A DNA stretch of 64,000 nucleotides from an uncultured Robiginitomaculum sp. (GTDB lineage Bacteria; Pseudomonadota; Alphaproteobacteria; Caulobacterales; Maricaulaceae). The notes below the pieces were generated by a model. The model saw only the letters and a list, made by a program, of their open reading frames with translations. It had not been told where the DNA came from and ran no database searches. Each line of letters begins with the position of its first letter. Position 1 is the stretch's first letter. The translations under genes were made by a program, and so were the position numbers. Where the stretch lies: contig CALLVD010000024.1 of NCBI GenBank assembly GCA_938010385.1, positions 1-64,000 of the forward strand, written 5' to 3'. Shown here piece by piece: positions 35,276-43,830 of this stretch.

Positions 35276-35878
35276 CTATTTAAACTGCGCCGCGATTAAT
35301 TGCGCAAACGCATCGGCGCGGTGGCTCATAGCGTGCTTGGCGTCCGGCTCCATTTCGCCGAATGTGATGTCATGCCCGGTCGGCTGAAATATCGGATCAT
35401 AGCCGAAGCCTTTATCCCCGCGCGGCGGCCAGACAATCTTGCCCTCAACCTTGCCCAAATAGGTGTGCGCCGGCCCGTCCGGCAGGGCGAGCGTCAGCGC
35501 GCAGATAAACCGCGCCGTCTTCACCCCGTCTGCATCCTCATTCATCGCCTCGTGAACCCGCGTCATGCCGCGAAGCCAGTCGCGCTTGCCGGTCTCGTCC
35601 TCGCTCCAGCGGGCCGAATAAATGCCGGGCGCGCCGTCCAGGCTGTCAACCGCCAAGCCGCTGTCATCGGATAAGGCGGGAAGTCCGGACGCTGCGCAGG
35701 CCGCGCGGGCTTTCAGCTCCGCATTGCCTTCAAACGTCGTCTCTGTTTCCTCAACATCCGGCAAGCCCAGCTCCGCCGCGCTGACGGTTTCTATCCCGAA
35801 CGGGCGCAGCAGGTCGCGGATTTCGCGCACCTTGCCTTCATTATGAGAGGCGACAATGATTTTAGAAACGTCAGGCAT
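35276..35878 (-). CDS. rdgB: XTP/dITP diphosphatase (RdgB/HAM1)
   Basis: Removes non-canonical purine nucleotides such as dITP and XTP from the pool. The 200-residue protein has the conserved IIVASHNEGKVREI, TFEGNAELKARAA, LSDDSGLAVDSLDGAPGIYSARW and GFGYDPIFQP blocks. It heads a two-gene unit with hemW, and diverges from the DUF2975 gene. The usual upstream rph gene is absent here. Confidence 0.95.
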   Translation of the reverse strand: MPDVSKIIVASHNEGKVREIRDLLRPFGIETVSAAELGLPDVEETETTFEGNAELKARAACAASGLPALSDDSGLAVDSLDGAPGIYSARWSEDETGKRDWLRGMTRVHEAMNEDADGVKTARFICALTLALPDGPAHTYLGKVEGKIVWPPRGDKGFGYDPIFQPTGHDITFGEMEPDAKHAMSHRADAFAQLIAAQFK

Positions 35879-35965
35879 AGCATATCTTTACGCAGTGAAT
35901 TGACCCTTCCTTTAGCGTCCGCCGACGCAGACGTAAACAGGGCTTGCGAAGTGAATAATTATTGT

Positions 35966-35975
35966 TTATCGATAA
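35966..35975. promoter_or_regulatory. Palindrome TTATCGATAA before the DUF2975-Xre genes
   Basis: A perfect 10-base palindrome ending 3 bases before the ATG of the DUF2975 gene, preceded by a similar TTATTG half. Its position suits an autoregulatory site for the downstream Xre-type regulator; this is an inference. Confidence 0.4.
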
Positions 35976-35978
35976 GAA

Positions 35979-36515
35979 ATGAGTGAAGCCGCCAATGATA
36001 TTTTTCCGGACACGCCGCCGTCTGCACCGATTGGCGGACCGGCGCGGGTTTTGGACGTGCTTTTATTGATTGTGCAAACTGTTCTGATGGCCTCTTTTCC
36101 GGTGCTTATCGGTATCATTATATCGCTGACGATTTTTCCGGCCGATAATGCCGCGCTTGAGGCAGAGTTTGTTACGCCGGGCGGGCATATGGCGATTATC
36201 TTTTACGCGCTGGGCAGTCTGGCTGTGATGATTGCGATTGTCTGGCACTTGCGCAAACTTGTGAAAACCCTGCGCGCCGGAGATCCCTTCCTGCCGGAAA
36301 ATGCCGTTCGGCTTCGCTATATTTGGATTATTCTGGCGATAGGCGAGGCGGCGCGGACCGCCTTGCAGCCGTTTTTGGCGCATGTGAACCCGGCCGTCGA
36401 TGTCACCTACGACATTCGCCCGCATGTTTGGTTTTTTATTCTGATTTTACTGGTACTGGCGCAGGTCTTTAAAGAAGGAGCCCGGCTGCGCGCCGAGGCG
36501 AAGCTGACGGTCTGA
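35979..36515 (+). CDS. DUF2975 family membrane protein
   Basis: The 178-residue protein has four hydrophobic helices (about 26-51, 68-88, 110-127, 149-166) and the family pattern LRKLVKTLRAGDPFLPENAVRLRYI between helices two and three. Its function is unknown. It overlaps the next gene, an Xre-type regulator, by one base. The pair is common in bacteria (YoaS/YozG-like) and is thought to be autoregulated. Confidence 0.85.
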   Translation: MSEAANDIFPDTPPSAPIGGPARVLDVLLLIVQTVLMASFPVLIGIIISLTIFPADNAALEAEFVTPGGHMAIIFYALGSLAVMIAIVWHLRKLVKTLRAGDPFLPENAVRLRYIWIILAIGEAARTALQPFLAHVNPAVDVTYDIRPHVWFFILILLVLAQVFKEGARLRAEAKLTV

Positions 36516-36763
36516 TGGCGATTAAAGTTAATCTTGATCGGGTGCTGCTCGAACGCCGCATGTCTTTGACGCAGCTGGCCGAGCGCGTGGGCATTACAAT
36601 GGCCAATCTGTCGATTTTAAAAACCGGCAAGGCGAAAGCCGTGCGGTTTTCGACCTTGGAGGCTTTATGCCGGGAGCTGAATTGCCAGCCGTCGGACTTG
36701 CTCGAATATGAGCCGGACGCGCCGGACAATTTTGACGCCGGCGTCCGGGACGCCGCGGAATAG
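36515..36763 (+). CDS. Small Xre-family helix-turn-helix regulator (YozG-like)
   Basis: An 82-residue protein with an HTH (SLTQLAERVGITMANLSILKTGKAKAVRFSTLEALCRELNCQPSDLLEYE) typical of YozG-like Xre proteins. It overlaps the DUF2975 gene by one base and probably controls it via the palindrome at 35966-35975. It ends one base before the convergent hslV stop. Confidence 0.9.
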   Translation: MAIKVNLDRVLLERRMSLTQLAERVGITMANLSILKTGKAKAVRFSTLEALCRELNCQPSDLLEYEPDAPDNFDAGVRDAAE

Positions 36764-36764
36764 G

Positions 36765-37334
36765 CTATGTTTTGCTGTCCAGCGCCTCAATCACCGTATT
36801 TCCATTGGTAAAGACGCAAATTTTATCGGCAATCGCCATCGCTTTTCGGGCCAAAGTTTCCGCGTCTTTTTCATACTCTGTCATGGCCAAAGCCGCTGAA
36901 TAAGCGAAGTTTCCGCCGGAGCCGATGGCGATTATGCCGTCTTGCGGCTCCACGACGTCCCCGTTTCCCGTCAGGACATACGTCTCGGATTTATCCGCGA
37001 CAATTAACATGGCTTGAAGTTGGCGCAGATATTTATCCGTGCGCCAGTCTTTGGCAAGCTCGACGCAGGCGCGGGCGAGCTGTCCGGGAAATTGCTCCAG
37101 CTTGGCTTCAAGCCGTTCCAGCAACGCAAAAGCATCTGCCGTAGCGCCGGCAAATCCGGTAATGACCTCGCCGCCCGCTATGCGGCGCACTTTCCGGGCA
37201 TTGCCTTTCATGACGGTATTGCCGGCGCTGACTTGGCCGTCACCGATAATGATGACCTTGCCGTTTTTGCGCACAGACAAAATGGTCGTGCCGCGCCACT
37301 GACTTGCGTCGGCATAATCATAAGGTGAGGTCAT
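36765..37334 (-). CDS. hslV: ATP-dependent protease subunit HslV
   Basis: Peptidase component of the HslUV (ClpQY) protease. The 189-residue protein has a 15-residue propeptide; cleavage after G15 in WRGTTILSV would expose the catalytic threonine T16. The [12 protein letters not shown] and [21 protein letters not shown] blocks are typical. The usual partner hslU is not downstream: an Xre gene converges one base beyond the stop. The protease needs an HslU encoded elsewhere. Confidence 0.95.
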   Translation of the reverse strand: MTSPYDYADASQWRGTTILSVRKNGKVIIIGDGQVSAGNTVMKGNARKVRRIAGGEVITGFAGATADAFALLERLEAKLEQFPGQLARACVELAKDWRTDKYLRQLQAMLIVADKSETYVLTGNGDVVEPQDGIIAIGSGGNFAYSAALAMTEYEKDAETLARKAMAIADKICVFTNGNTVIEALDSKT

Positions 37335-37647
37335 TTTTTTCGCTCCGCTGCTTCAGAGCTTTTAAAATGGGAGCGAAAGCGCACGCTTTCAAGAGGGGTC
37401 AAAAGAGCCGCGTCGCGTTCGGCCGAGACCGGCGCAATGCGGCTCTTCCGAACATGCGGCCTGCATGGGCAAGCGTGTGCATGTTTGGGTCGTTACCACA
37501 ATAAACCCGGGTGCAGTTTAACATTTTGCAAGCGTATGTCTATGCCGCTTTAGAGGCGCCTTCCAAAATCACATATTGGATGCAGCGGTTTTGACCTTGC
37601 CGGCAATTTCACCGGCGGGCTAAGAGGGGCTGAAAAGAAAGGGCGTT
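37335..37647. other. Divergent intergenic region between hslV and the ATP-grasp gene
   Basis: 313 bases with no supported gene. It must hold both promoters. The middle part (37403-37512) has several inverted repeats described separately; the last part runs through a GC-rich segment CCGGCAATTTCACCGG to the AAAGGG ribosome site of the ATP-grasp gene. Confidence 0.5.
37403..37512 (+). ncRNA. Possible structured RNA of unknown class
   Basis: Three hairpins in a row: AAGAGCCGC with GCGGCTCTT (37403-37447, perfect 9-base stem, with GCG/CGC and CGG/CCG pairing inside), AACATGC with GCATGTT (37451-37485), and GGGT with ACCC (37487-37508). I do not recognise 4.5S RNA, tmRNA, 6S or a known riboswitch in it. 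Strand is arbitrary, and no U-tract ends it. It could be a small RNA, a leader, or chance. Confidence 0.25.
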
Positions 37648-38559
37648 ATGCTGAAAATCGCAATTTTAGTCTCGGCCGACATGCTGCCGGGCGGGCCCGG
37701 TCTGCGCTCTGATTTTTTCGAGCTGGAAGAACAGATGGGAAAGCTGACCCCGGCCTTTGCGGCGCTCGGCTTGCAGACTGAACTTGTTCTTTGGAACGCA
37801 GCCGCCGCTCGCGCCGGCGAGTTTGCCGCCATGCTGCCATTGATTGTTTGGGACTATTTTGAGGGCGACAACCCGCAGGAGTTTGCCGGGCAAATCCGGC
37901 AGGCCGCGCAAAAAACGCGCATATTTAATCCGCCGGAAATCCTGCGCTATAACAGCGATAAATCTTACCTGGATGATTTGGCGGCGCGCGGCGCGACGGT
38001 GATAAATGCCCGCAGTGTTGATAAGGTCACTCGCGACAGTGTTAACGCGGCTTACGCGCAGTTTGATTGCGAAAAAATTGTCGCCAAACCGCAAATCGGC
38101 GCCGGCGCGTGGCGTCAGGCTTTGCTGAGCAAAGGCGCGCCGCTTCCGCCCGGTGATGACCTGCCGCCGGGCCGCGCCATTTTGCAGCCTTTCCTGCCGT
38201 CAGTTCTCACAGAAGGTGAGTATTCATTTTTATATTTTGACGGGCAATTCTCTCATGCGGTCAATAAACGGCCGAAAGACGGCGATTACCGCATTCAGTC
38301 CATGTATGGCGGGCGCGAGCACCCCTATGATCCTAAGCCGGAAGAGCTGGCCGTTGCAAAAGCTGTGCTGTCTTATCTGCCGCAAGTTCCGCTCTATGCG
38401 CGGGTTGATTTGCTGCGCGGTCTTGACGGGCAGTTAAAGCTGATTGAGCTGGAAATGATAGAGCCGTATTTATATCTGCCGTTTGCAAAAGGTGAGGGCG
38501 GGGATAATGCCGGCGCGAAAAAACTGGCCGCAGGCGTTTTACGCCGGCTTTCGCTTTGA
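37648..38559 (+). CDS. ATP-grasp family protein, glutathione-synthetase-like
   Basis: The 303-residue protein looks like a small ATP-grasp ligase: VAKPQIGAGAWRQALL resembles the nucleotide-binding loop, followed by LQPFLPSVLTEGEYSFLYFDGQFSHAVNKRPKDGDYRIQ and YARVDLLRGLDGQLKLIELEMIEPYLY, which carries the metal-binding acidic residues (E and E in IELEMIEP). Such proteins join a carboxylate to an amine using ATP. The substrate is unknown and context (dapB downstream) does not settle it. Start ATG at 37648 follows AAAGGG. Confidence 0.85.
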   Translation: MLKIAILVSADMLPGGPGLRSDFFELEEQMGKLTPAFAALGLQTELVLWNAAAARAGEFAAMLPLIVWDYFEGDNPQEFAGQIRQAAQKTRIFNPPEILRYNSDKSYLDDLAARGATVINARSVDKVTRDSVNAAYAQFDCEKIVAKPQIGAGAWRQALLSKGAPLPPGDDLPPGRAILQPFLPSVLTEGEYSFLYFDGQFSHAVNKRPKDGDYRIQSMYGGREHPYDPKPEELAVAKAVLSYLPQVPLYARVDLLRGLDGQLKLIELEMIEPYLYLPFAKGEGGDNAGAKKLAAGVLRRLSL

Positions 38560-38590
38560 CCCGGGGCCGGCATCGGCGTAAACAGCGCTT

Positions 38591-39406
38591 ATGACAGACC
38601 CGATACGCATAGCCCTTTTGGGCGCAGACGGCCGCATGGGCATAGAGCTCGTGCGCCAAGTGCTTGAGCATCCCGAAACGCAATTAGTGGCGGGCGTGAC
38701 CGCGCCTAAATCCGAAAATATCGGGCGTGATCTTGGCGAGCTGGCCGGCTTGAATGATTTCGGTGTTCAGGTGTCAACGGATTTGCGCGGCGCTTTAGAA
38801 CGCTGTGATGTCCTGATTGATTTTTCCTCGCCCAAGGCCGCCATAGACGCGGCCCTGATGATGCACAGCGTGCGTTGCAGGGCTATGGTGTCCGGCACGA
38901 CCGGATTTTCGCAAAGCGAGGACCGCGCGCTGGATGTAGCGGCTGAGTCTGTCTGCCTTGTGCAATCGTGGAATTTTTCGCCCGGCGTCAATGTGCTGAC
39001 GGCCTTGGTAGAGAGAGCGTCCAAAGTGCTGCCCGAATGGGACGCAGAGATTTTGGAAATGCATCACAACCAAAAAGCCGACGCCCCGTCCGGCACGGCG
39101 CTGATGCTCGGTAAATCCGTTGCCGCCGGCCGCGATATTGATTTTTATGAAAACGCTGTGCTTGCCCGCAAAGGCATGACCGGCGCCCGTCAGCCCGGCG
39201 AGATTGGCTTTGCGGCCCTTCGCGGGGGCGGGGTCATCGGCGATCACGAAGTGCGCTTGGCTGCGGGCCGCGAAATGATTACGCTGTCGCACATGGCTTT
39301 TGACCGCAGCGTTTTTGCCGCCGGCGCGCTCGACGCCGCCATCTGGGCCAGCCGCCAAGACAAAGGCATTTACGACATGCACGACGTTCTGGGCCTAAAG
39401 TTTTAA
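38591..39406 (+). CDS. dapB: 4-hydroxy-tetrahydrodipicolinate reductase
   Basis: Reduces dihydrodipicolinate precursor in the lysine and meso-diaminopimelate pathway, supplying peptidoglycan. The 271-residue protein has the NAD(P) motif LLGADGRMGIEL (9-20), SGTTGFS, and the active-site segment EMHHNQKADAPSGTA with H158, H159 and K162. It follows the ATP-grasp gene after 31 bases and likely shares its transcript. Confidence 0.96.
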   Translation: MTDPIRIALLGADGRMGIELVRQVLEHPETQLVAGVTAPKSENIGRDLGELAGLNDFGVQVSTDLRGALERCDVLIDFSSPKAAIDAALMMHSVRCRAMVSGTTGFSQSEDRALDVAAESVCLVQSWNFSPGVNVLTALVERASKVLPEWDAEILEMHHNQKADAPSGTALMLGKSVAAGRDIDFYENAVLARKGMTGARQPGEIGFAALRGGGVIGDHEVRLAAGREMITLSHMAFDRSVFAAGALDAAIWASRQDKGIYDMHDVLGLKF

Positions 39407-39539
39407 GTCTCTGCCGTCTTTTCAAAAGAATAAAACAAGAACGAAATAAGGCAGGATTTGTCTTGCCTCGGTCTTAGTGCTGCCTAAACTGCGTTTCATA
39501 TATTACCCTCGGTTAAATAACGGGTTGGGAGCTCAGAAA

Positions 39540-40247
39540 ATGGCAACATCTATTGCACTGGTTGATGACGACGAAAACATACTGACATCGGTATCTATGT
39601 TTTTGGAAGGTGAGGGCTATGAGGTTCGCACCTATCATGAGGGCGTCAGCGCGCTGAAGGCCCTGACAAAGAACCCGCCGGATATTGCCGTGTTTGATGT
39701 TAAGATGCCGCAAATGGACGGGCTGGAGCTTTTGCGCCGTCTGCGCCAATCGAGCAATTTGCCGGTGATCTTCCTGACGTCTAAGGACGATGAATTTGAC
39801 GAAGCAATCGGCCTGAATATGGGCGCAGATGATTACATCACAAAACCGTTTTCCCAGCGTCTTTTGGGTGAGCGGATTAAAGCGGTCTTGCGCCGCGCGC
39901 GCCTGACCAATGTCGAAATGCCCACTCCGCAAGAAGGGGATGACAAAGTTATTCGCCGGTCCAAGCTTGTGCTCGACGCCAACCGTCATGCCTGCTCTTG
40001 GGACGGCAATCCTGTGCGCCTTACGGTAACAGAGTTTTTAATTTTGCAGGCTTTGGCCTTGCGTCCCGGCTATGTGAAATCGCGCGATCAGCTGATGGAC
40101 GCCGCCTATGATGATCAGGTTTATGTCGATGATCGCACAATCGACTCGCACATAAAACGCCTGCGTAAAAAGTTCCGCAAGACGGATAAGACGTTTGATG
40201 GTATCGAAACCCTCTATGGCGTCGGATACAAATATAAAGAAGCCTAA
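39540..40247 (+). CDS. chvI: ChvI-type response regulator (OmpR family)
   Basis: DNA-binding response regulator of the ChvG-ChvI system, which in alphaproteobacteria reacts to acid or cell-envelope stress. The 235-residue protein has the acidic pocket VDDD (8-11), phosphoacceptor D53, the switch lysine in ITKPFS, and a C-terminal winged helix ([19 protein letters not shown]). Start at 39540 follows GGGAG; the longer in-frame reading is unlikely. It overlaps chvG by 32 bases. Confidence 0.93.
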   Translation: MATSIALVDDDENILTSVSMFLEGEGYEVRTYHEGVSALKALTKNPPDIAVFDVKMPQMDGLELLRRLRQSSNLPVIFLTSKDDEFDEAIGLNMGADDYITKPFSQRLLGERIKAVLRRARLTNVEMPTPQEGDDKVIRRSKLVLDANRHACSWDGNPVRLTVTEFLILQALALRPGYVKSRDQLMDAAYDDQVYVDDRTIDSHIKRLRKKFRKTDKTFDGIETLYGVGYKYKEA

Positions 40248-42009
40248 GGCCGTGAAAGCCGCTAAGCCTGCGCGCAGCTCGCGCGTGCGCTCCATTGCGT
40301 TTTCATCACTGGCGCGGGCGATCTTTATTTCCAATATGGTCGGCCTGTTAATTCTGGTCGTCGGCGCGTTAACGCTCAATGAGGTGCGCCGCGGCCTGAT
40401 TGATGCCAAGCTGCAAAATCTTTACTCCCAAGCCGAACTGATTACCAATATTCTGGCCAGTGACGCGACCGGCGACGGCGTTATTCCGACTTTGGATGTT
40501 CAGGCCGCGCGCGCCACTATGCGCCGTGTGGCTCTGCCGGACGGAACGCGCGTGCGCCTGTTCGGGCCTGATGCAAGCCTGATTGCCGACAGCGCCATGG
40601 CCGATACGGTGATCGATGTAGAGCCTTTAGATCCGCCGGCCGCGCCGGAAGAGGCCGGCCCTTATGAGGCGACGCCCCAAGGCGCGCCGGTCGTTGAACC
40701 GCAGCCAGCCCCGCGCTACCGCCCGCCGCCGGAAAGCGGTTACCCCGCCCCGCCAGCGCCGAAAAAAGCTGAGAGCCGGGCGGCCCTGTCTGTGAGTGAG
40801 CGCGTTGAAGGCGCCATTGCCCGCGCGGTGCGCGCCATACCGAGTTTTAAAAAACGCCGTGACCGGCTGCGCCGCAATTTAGACCGCGATATTCGCCGCG
40901 CCCTGCTCGGGGATCCGGTGGTCGGCGAGCAGTATAATGATGACGAATCGCTTATCGTTTCCGTCAGCCTGCCGGTGCAGCGCGTACAGGCCGTGCTCGG
41001 CGTTGTCACGATGGAAAGCAGTGATGTTGAGCGGATTTTGGCCGGCGAACGGCGCGCGCTCGGCCCAATTGCCTTGCTGGCGTTTTTTATGACGCTGCTG
41101 ACCTCGCTGGCCCTGACTTTGTTTATCGCATTGCCGATCCGGCGTCTCGCCAAGGCGGCAGAGATTGTGCAGCGCAGTTCTGAAAATCGCGACGCTATTC
41201 CGGATTTATCCGGCCGGCGCGATGAGATCGGCGATTTGTCTGTGGTGCTGCGCTCGATGACCGCCGGGCTTTATGACCGTATTGATGACATTGCCAATTT
41301 CGCGGCCGATGTCGCCCATGAGATTAAAAACCCGCTGACCTCCCTGCGCAGCGCGACCGAGACTTTTCAGCATGCCAAGACCGAAGAGCAGCGCGAAAAA
41401 CTTCTGGGCATTATTCAAAATGATGTCGGGCGCATGGACCGGCTGATTACTGATATTTCCCGCGCCTCGCGTATGGACGCCGAATTGGCGCGGGCCGAAG
41501 GCGAACCGATTGAGCTTGAAAAACTGCTGACGGATATGGCTGATTTTTATTCTCAAACCCGCAGTCCGGGGTCGCCGGCCGTTCGCTATGTTGCCTCTGA
41601 TGAACCGTCGGGAACGGCGCTGATTGTGCGCGGCTCCGGCGAAAAATTGGGACAGGTCGTGCGTAATCTGATTGACAATGCCCTGACCTTTTCGCCTGAG
41701 GGCGGCGAGGTTCGCCTGCGCGTGCGCCAAGGGCACGGCGATAATGCGCATTTAGCGGTCCTGACCGTGGATGATGACGGCAAAGGCATTCCGCCGGCCA
41801 ATCTGGAATCCATCTTTGACCGGTTTTATACAGAGCGCCCGAAAGGCACAGCGTTCGGTTCGCATTCCGGCCTCGGCTTGGCGATTTGCCGGCAAATCAT
41901 TCGCGCGCATAAAGGCAGCATACGCGCCGAAAACCGCAAGGCGGCCGGCAGCGACACGGTGACAGGCGCGAAATTTACCGTTGAAATTCCGCTTTGGGAC
42001 CAAGATTAA
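40216..42009 (+). CDS. chvG: ChvG-type sensor histidine kinase
   Basis: Membrane sensor kinase for ChvI. The 597-residue protein has a first transmembrane helix at about 33-54, a periplasmic domain with a Pro-rich stretch (about 130-185), a second helix near 275-300, a HAMP region, the phosphoacceptor H368 in [14 protein letters not shown], and ATPase N, G1 and G2 boxes ([32 protein letters not shown]). Start at 40216 ([10 protein letters not shown]) is chosen to limit overlap with chvI; earlier starts at 40195 or 40198 are possible. It is followed by PTS-like genes. Confidence 0.93.
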   Translation: MASDTNIKKPKAVKAAKPARSSRVRSIAFSSLARAIFISNMVGLLILVVGALTLNEVRRGLIDAKLQNLYSQAELITNILASDATGDGVIPTLDVQAARATMRRVALPDGTRVRLFGPDASLIADSAMADTVIDVEPLDPPAAPEEAGPYEATPQGAPVVEPQPAPRYRPPPESGYPAPPAPKKAESRAALSVSERVEGAIARAVRAIPSFKKRRDRLRRNLDRDIRRALLGDPVVGEQYNDDESLIVSVSLPVQRVQAVLGVVTMESSDVERILAGERRALGPIALLAFFMTLLTSLALTLFIALPIRRLAKAAEIVQRSSENRDAIPDLSGRRDEIGDLSVVLRSMTAGLYDRIDDIANFAADVAHEIKNPLTSLRSATETFQHAKTEEQREKLLGIIQNDVGRMDRLITDISRASRMDAELARAEGEPIELEKLLTDMADFYSQTRSPGSPAVRYVASDEPSGTALIVRGSGEKLGQVVRNLIDNALTFSPEGGEVRLRVRQGHGDNAHLAVLTVDDDGKGIPPANLESIFDRFYTERPKGTAFGSHSGLGLAICRQIIRAHKGSIRAENRKAAGSDTVTGAKFTVEIPLWDQD

Positions 42010-42097
42010 AATAATCCGCGCAGGTGCATTTTCACGGTTCACAAAGCCGTAAAATCCGGTTTAATCGCCCCTCTAATTCAGAATGAGGCGTACCCCT

Positions 42098-42496
42098 TTG
42101 ATCGGACTTGTCATCGTAACCCATGGTCAACTGGCCACAGAGCTTAAGCGCGCGGCAGAGCATGTTGTCGGCACGCAATCGCAACTGGAAACGGTCTGTA
42201 TCGGCCCGGATGACGATATGGAGCGTCGCCGTGATGAAATTCGCGCCGGGGTAAAATCCGTCGACAGCGGCAGCGGCGTTATCCTTTTAACCGACATGTT
42301 TGGCGGCACGCCCTCCAATCTGGCCATATCCATGCTTAAAGACGGCGCAGTCGAAGTCATTGCCGGCGTGAACCTGCCTATGCTGATTAAACTGTCAGAA
42401 GCGCGCCAAGTGTCTGACTTAAAAGATGCGGCTCTAAAGGCCAAAGATGCCGGGCAGCGTTACATTGCAATCGCCTCTGAAATTCTGGCGGGATAG
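42098..42496 (+). CDS. PTS EIIA-Man-type regulatory protein
   Basis: Mannose-family EIIA domain of the regulatory phosphotransferase system. With the TTG start at 42098 the protein is 132 residues and begins IGLVIVTHGQLA, with phosphoacceptor H9; GAGG lies 9 bases upstream. The in-frame ATG at 42083 has no ribosome site. LLTDMFGGTPSNLA is the second conserved block. It lies between chvG and HPr as in other alphaproteobacteria, but the usual hprK gene between them is absent. Confidence 0.92.
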   Translation: MIGLVIVTHGQLATELKRAAEHVVGTQSQLETVCIGPDDDMERRRDEIRAGVKSVDSGSGVILLTDMFGGTPSNLAISMLKDGAVEVIAGVNLPMLIKLSEARQVSDLKDAALKAKDAGQRYIAIASEILAG

Positions 42497-42498
42497 TC

Positions 42499-42798
42499 AT
42501 GAGCGCAAGCGTCAATGATGCCGTCATTGCGCGGGTAAAGCTGATTAATAAGCGCGGCCTGCATGCCCGCGCGTCGAACAAATTTGTTAAAATCGTCACC
42601 GCCTATGACGCCCACATAACCGTAACCTCGCACAGCGATCACGCCGAAACGGTCGTCGCGGATTCCATCATGGAACTGCTTATGCTCGGCAGTGCCTGCG
42701 GCGAAGATATCACGATTTGCGCCACCGGCGTTGAGGCGCAGCCCGCCGTTGATGCTTTGGTGGCTTTGGTGGAAAGCCGGTTTGGGGAAGAGGATTGA
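42499..42798 (+). CDS. HPr-like phosphocarrier protein
   Basis: A 99-residue HPr that would pass phosphate from EI (PtsP) to the EIIA protein encoded just upstream. The catalytic H22 lies in NKRGLHARAS, and the regulatory serine region is seen at S56 (ADSIMELLML). No HPr kinase gene lies in this operon. Start ATG at 42499 is 2 bases after the EIIA stop; TTG of the next gene overlaps its stop. Confidence 0.94.
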   Translation: MSASVNDAVIARVKLINKRGLHARASNKFVKIVTAYDAHITVTSHSDHAETVVADSIMELLMLGSACGEDITICATGVEAQPAVDALVALVESRFGEED

Positions 42799-43241
42799 GC
42801 GCTCGCCCCGCAATCGCCCTTTGCGGCTTTGTTATCGCCGCCATGACGGTTTCGGGCTGCGTAAGCGCAGGCGAGCCCGCGCCGTTTATGCCGCGGTCTG
42901 ACTATCCGGTTGACCCGTGGGTGAAAAGCTACGCGCAGGAGCATGACTGCCTTGGCGGGGAAAAACTGGCCGCGCTGCAATTTGACCTGCCGGATTATCC
43001 GCGCCGCGCTTATACCGGCGGGCGGCAAGGCTGGACGATTGTGCAGCTTGACGTGGACGCCGCCGGGCAAACGCAAAATGTAAAAATTCAGCGCGCCGTG
43101 CCCTATGGCGGTCTGTTTGAAACGCCGTCGCGCAAAGCTGTTGAAAATTGGGTGTTTCGCCCGCCGGCCGGCGGGCCGCTGCAAAACTGCCGGGTGCTCA
43201 TCAGCTACCGCATGGGGAAAGTTTACCTTGGCCGGCAATAG
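42795..43241 (+). CDS. Lipoprotein with TonB C-terminal-like domain
   Basis: A 148-residue protein with a short hydrophobic signal and lipobox TVSGC (C22). After a linker, the segment LPDYPRRAYTGGRQGWTIVQLDVDAAGQTQNVKIQRAVPYGGLFETPSRKAVENWVFRPPAGG fits the TonB_C fold. Unlike TonB it has no Pro-rich spacer and appears to be lipid-anchored, so it is unlikely to energise receptors. Start is TTG at 42795, overlapping the HPr stop, with GAAGAGGA upstream. Function unknown. Confidence 0.75.
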   Translation: MSARPAIALCGFVIAAMTVSGCVSAGEPAPFMPRSDYPVDPWVKSYAQEHDCLGGEKLAALQFDLPDYPRRAYTGGRQGWTIVQLDVDAAGQTQNVKIQRAVPYGGLFETPSRKAVENWVFRPPAGGPLQNCRVLISYRMGKVYLGRQ

Positions 43242-43830
43242 TGAAAAGCCGCTTCAAAGTATTTTGGAAAAAGTCGATGACGCCGTTGAAGACGGCGAGA
43301 CGGATTTGAAATCACTGATTGAAAGTTTCGGCAATCGCGCATTTGGGCCGATTTTGACCTTGGTCGGCCTGTTCATGATGACGCCGCTCGGCGCGATTCC
43401 GGGCGTGCCGATTGCGTTTGCTGTGATTGTTATCACATTTGCCGGGCAGCTTTTGCTGGCCCGCAAAACGCCGTGGATGCCGGAAGTTTTGCGCAAGGTA
43501 AAAATTCAAAAATCCAAAGTAGATAAGGCGCGCCGATTTGTGCGGCCTGTATTGACGGCCGTCGACGGCATATTGCGTCCCCGCTTTCAGGTTTTGGCGA
43601 CGGGGCCGGCCACAGTCGTCGCCGCGTTGATTGCGATTGTTTTAGCGCTGACCATGTTTCCGCTTGGCGCGGTGCCGTTCGGCGTGGTCATACCCGGATT
43701 TTTAATCGGGCTGTTTGGCTTGGGAATTATGGCGCGGGACGGCTTTATCATGGCGCTGGCGTTCATTCTGTCCGGCGGGGCGGCGTTTTTAATTGTGCGC
43801 TTGGTCGGCGCAATCAGCCTGCCGTTTTAA
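43228..43830 (+). CDS. ExoD family membrane protein
   Basis: The 200-residue protein matches the ExoD family of exopolysaccharide-linked membrane proteins: GLFMMTPLGAIPGVPIAFAVIVITFAGQLLLARKTPWMPEVLRK, then RPRFQ and a C-terminal hydrophobic half. Its biochemical role is not known. Start is TTG at 43228 with GGGGA about 8 bases upstream; the ORF extends further upstream but overlaps the lipoprotein gene. Its 3' end overlaps the convergent tadD gene by 17 bases. Confidence 0.83.
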   Translation: MAGNSEKPLQSILEKVDDAVEDGETDLKSLIESFGNRAFGPILTLVGLFMMTPLGAIPGVPIAFAVIVITFAGQLLLARKTPWMPEVLRKVKIQKSKVDKARRFVRPVLTAVDGILRPRFQVLATGPATVVAALIAIVLALTMFPLGAVPFGVVIPGFLIGLFGLGIMARDGFIMALAFILSGGAAFLIVRLVGAISLPF

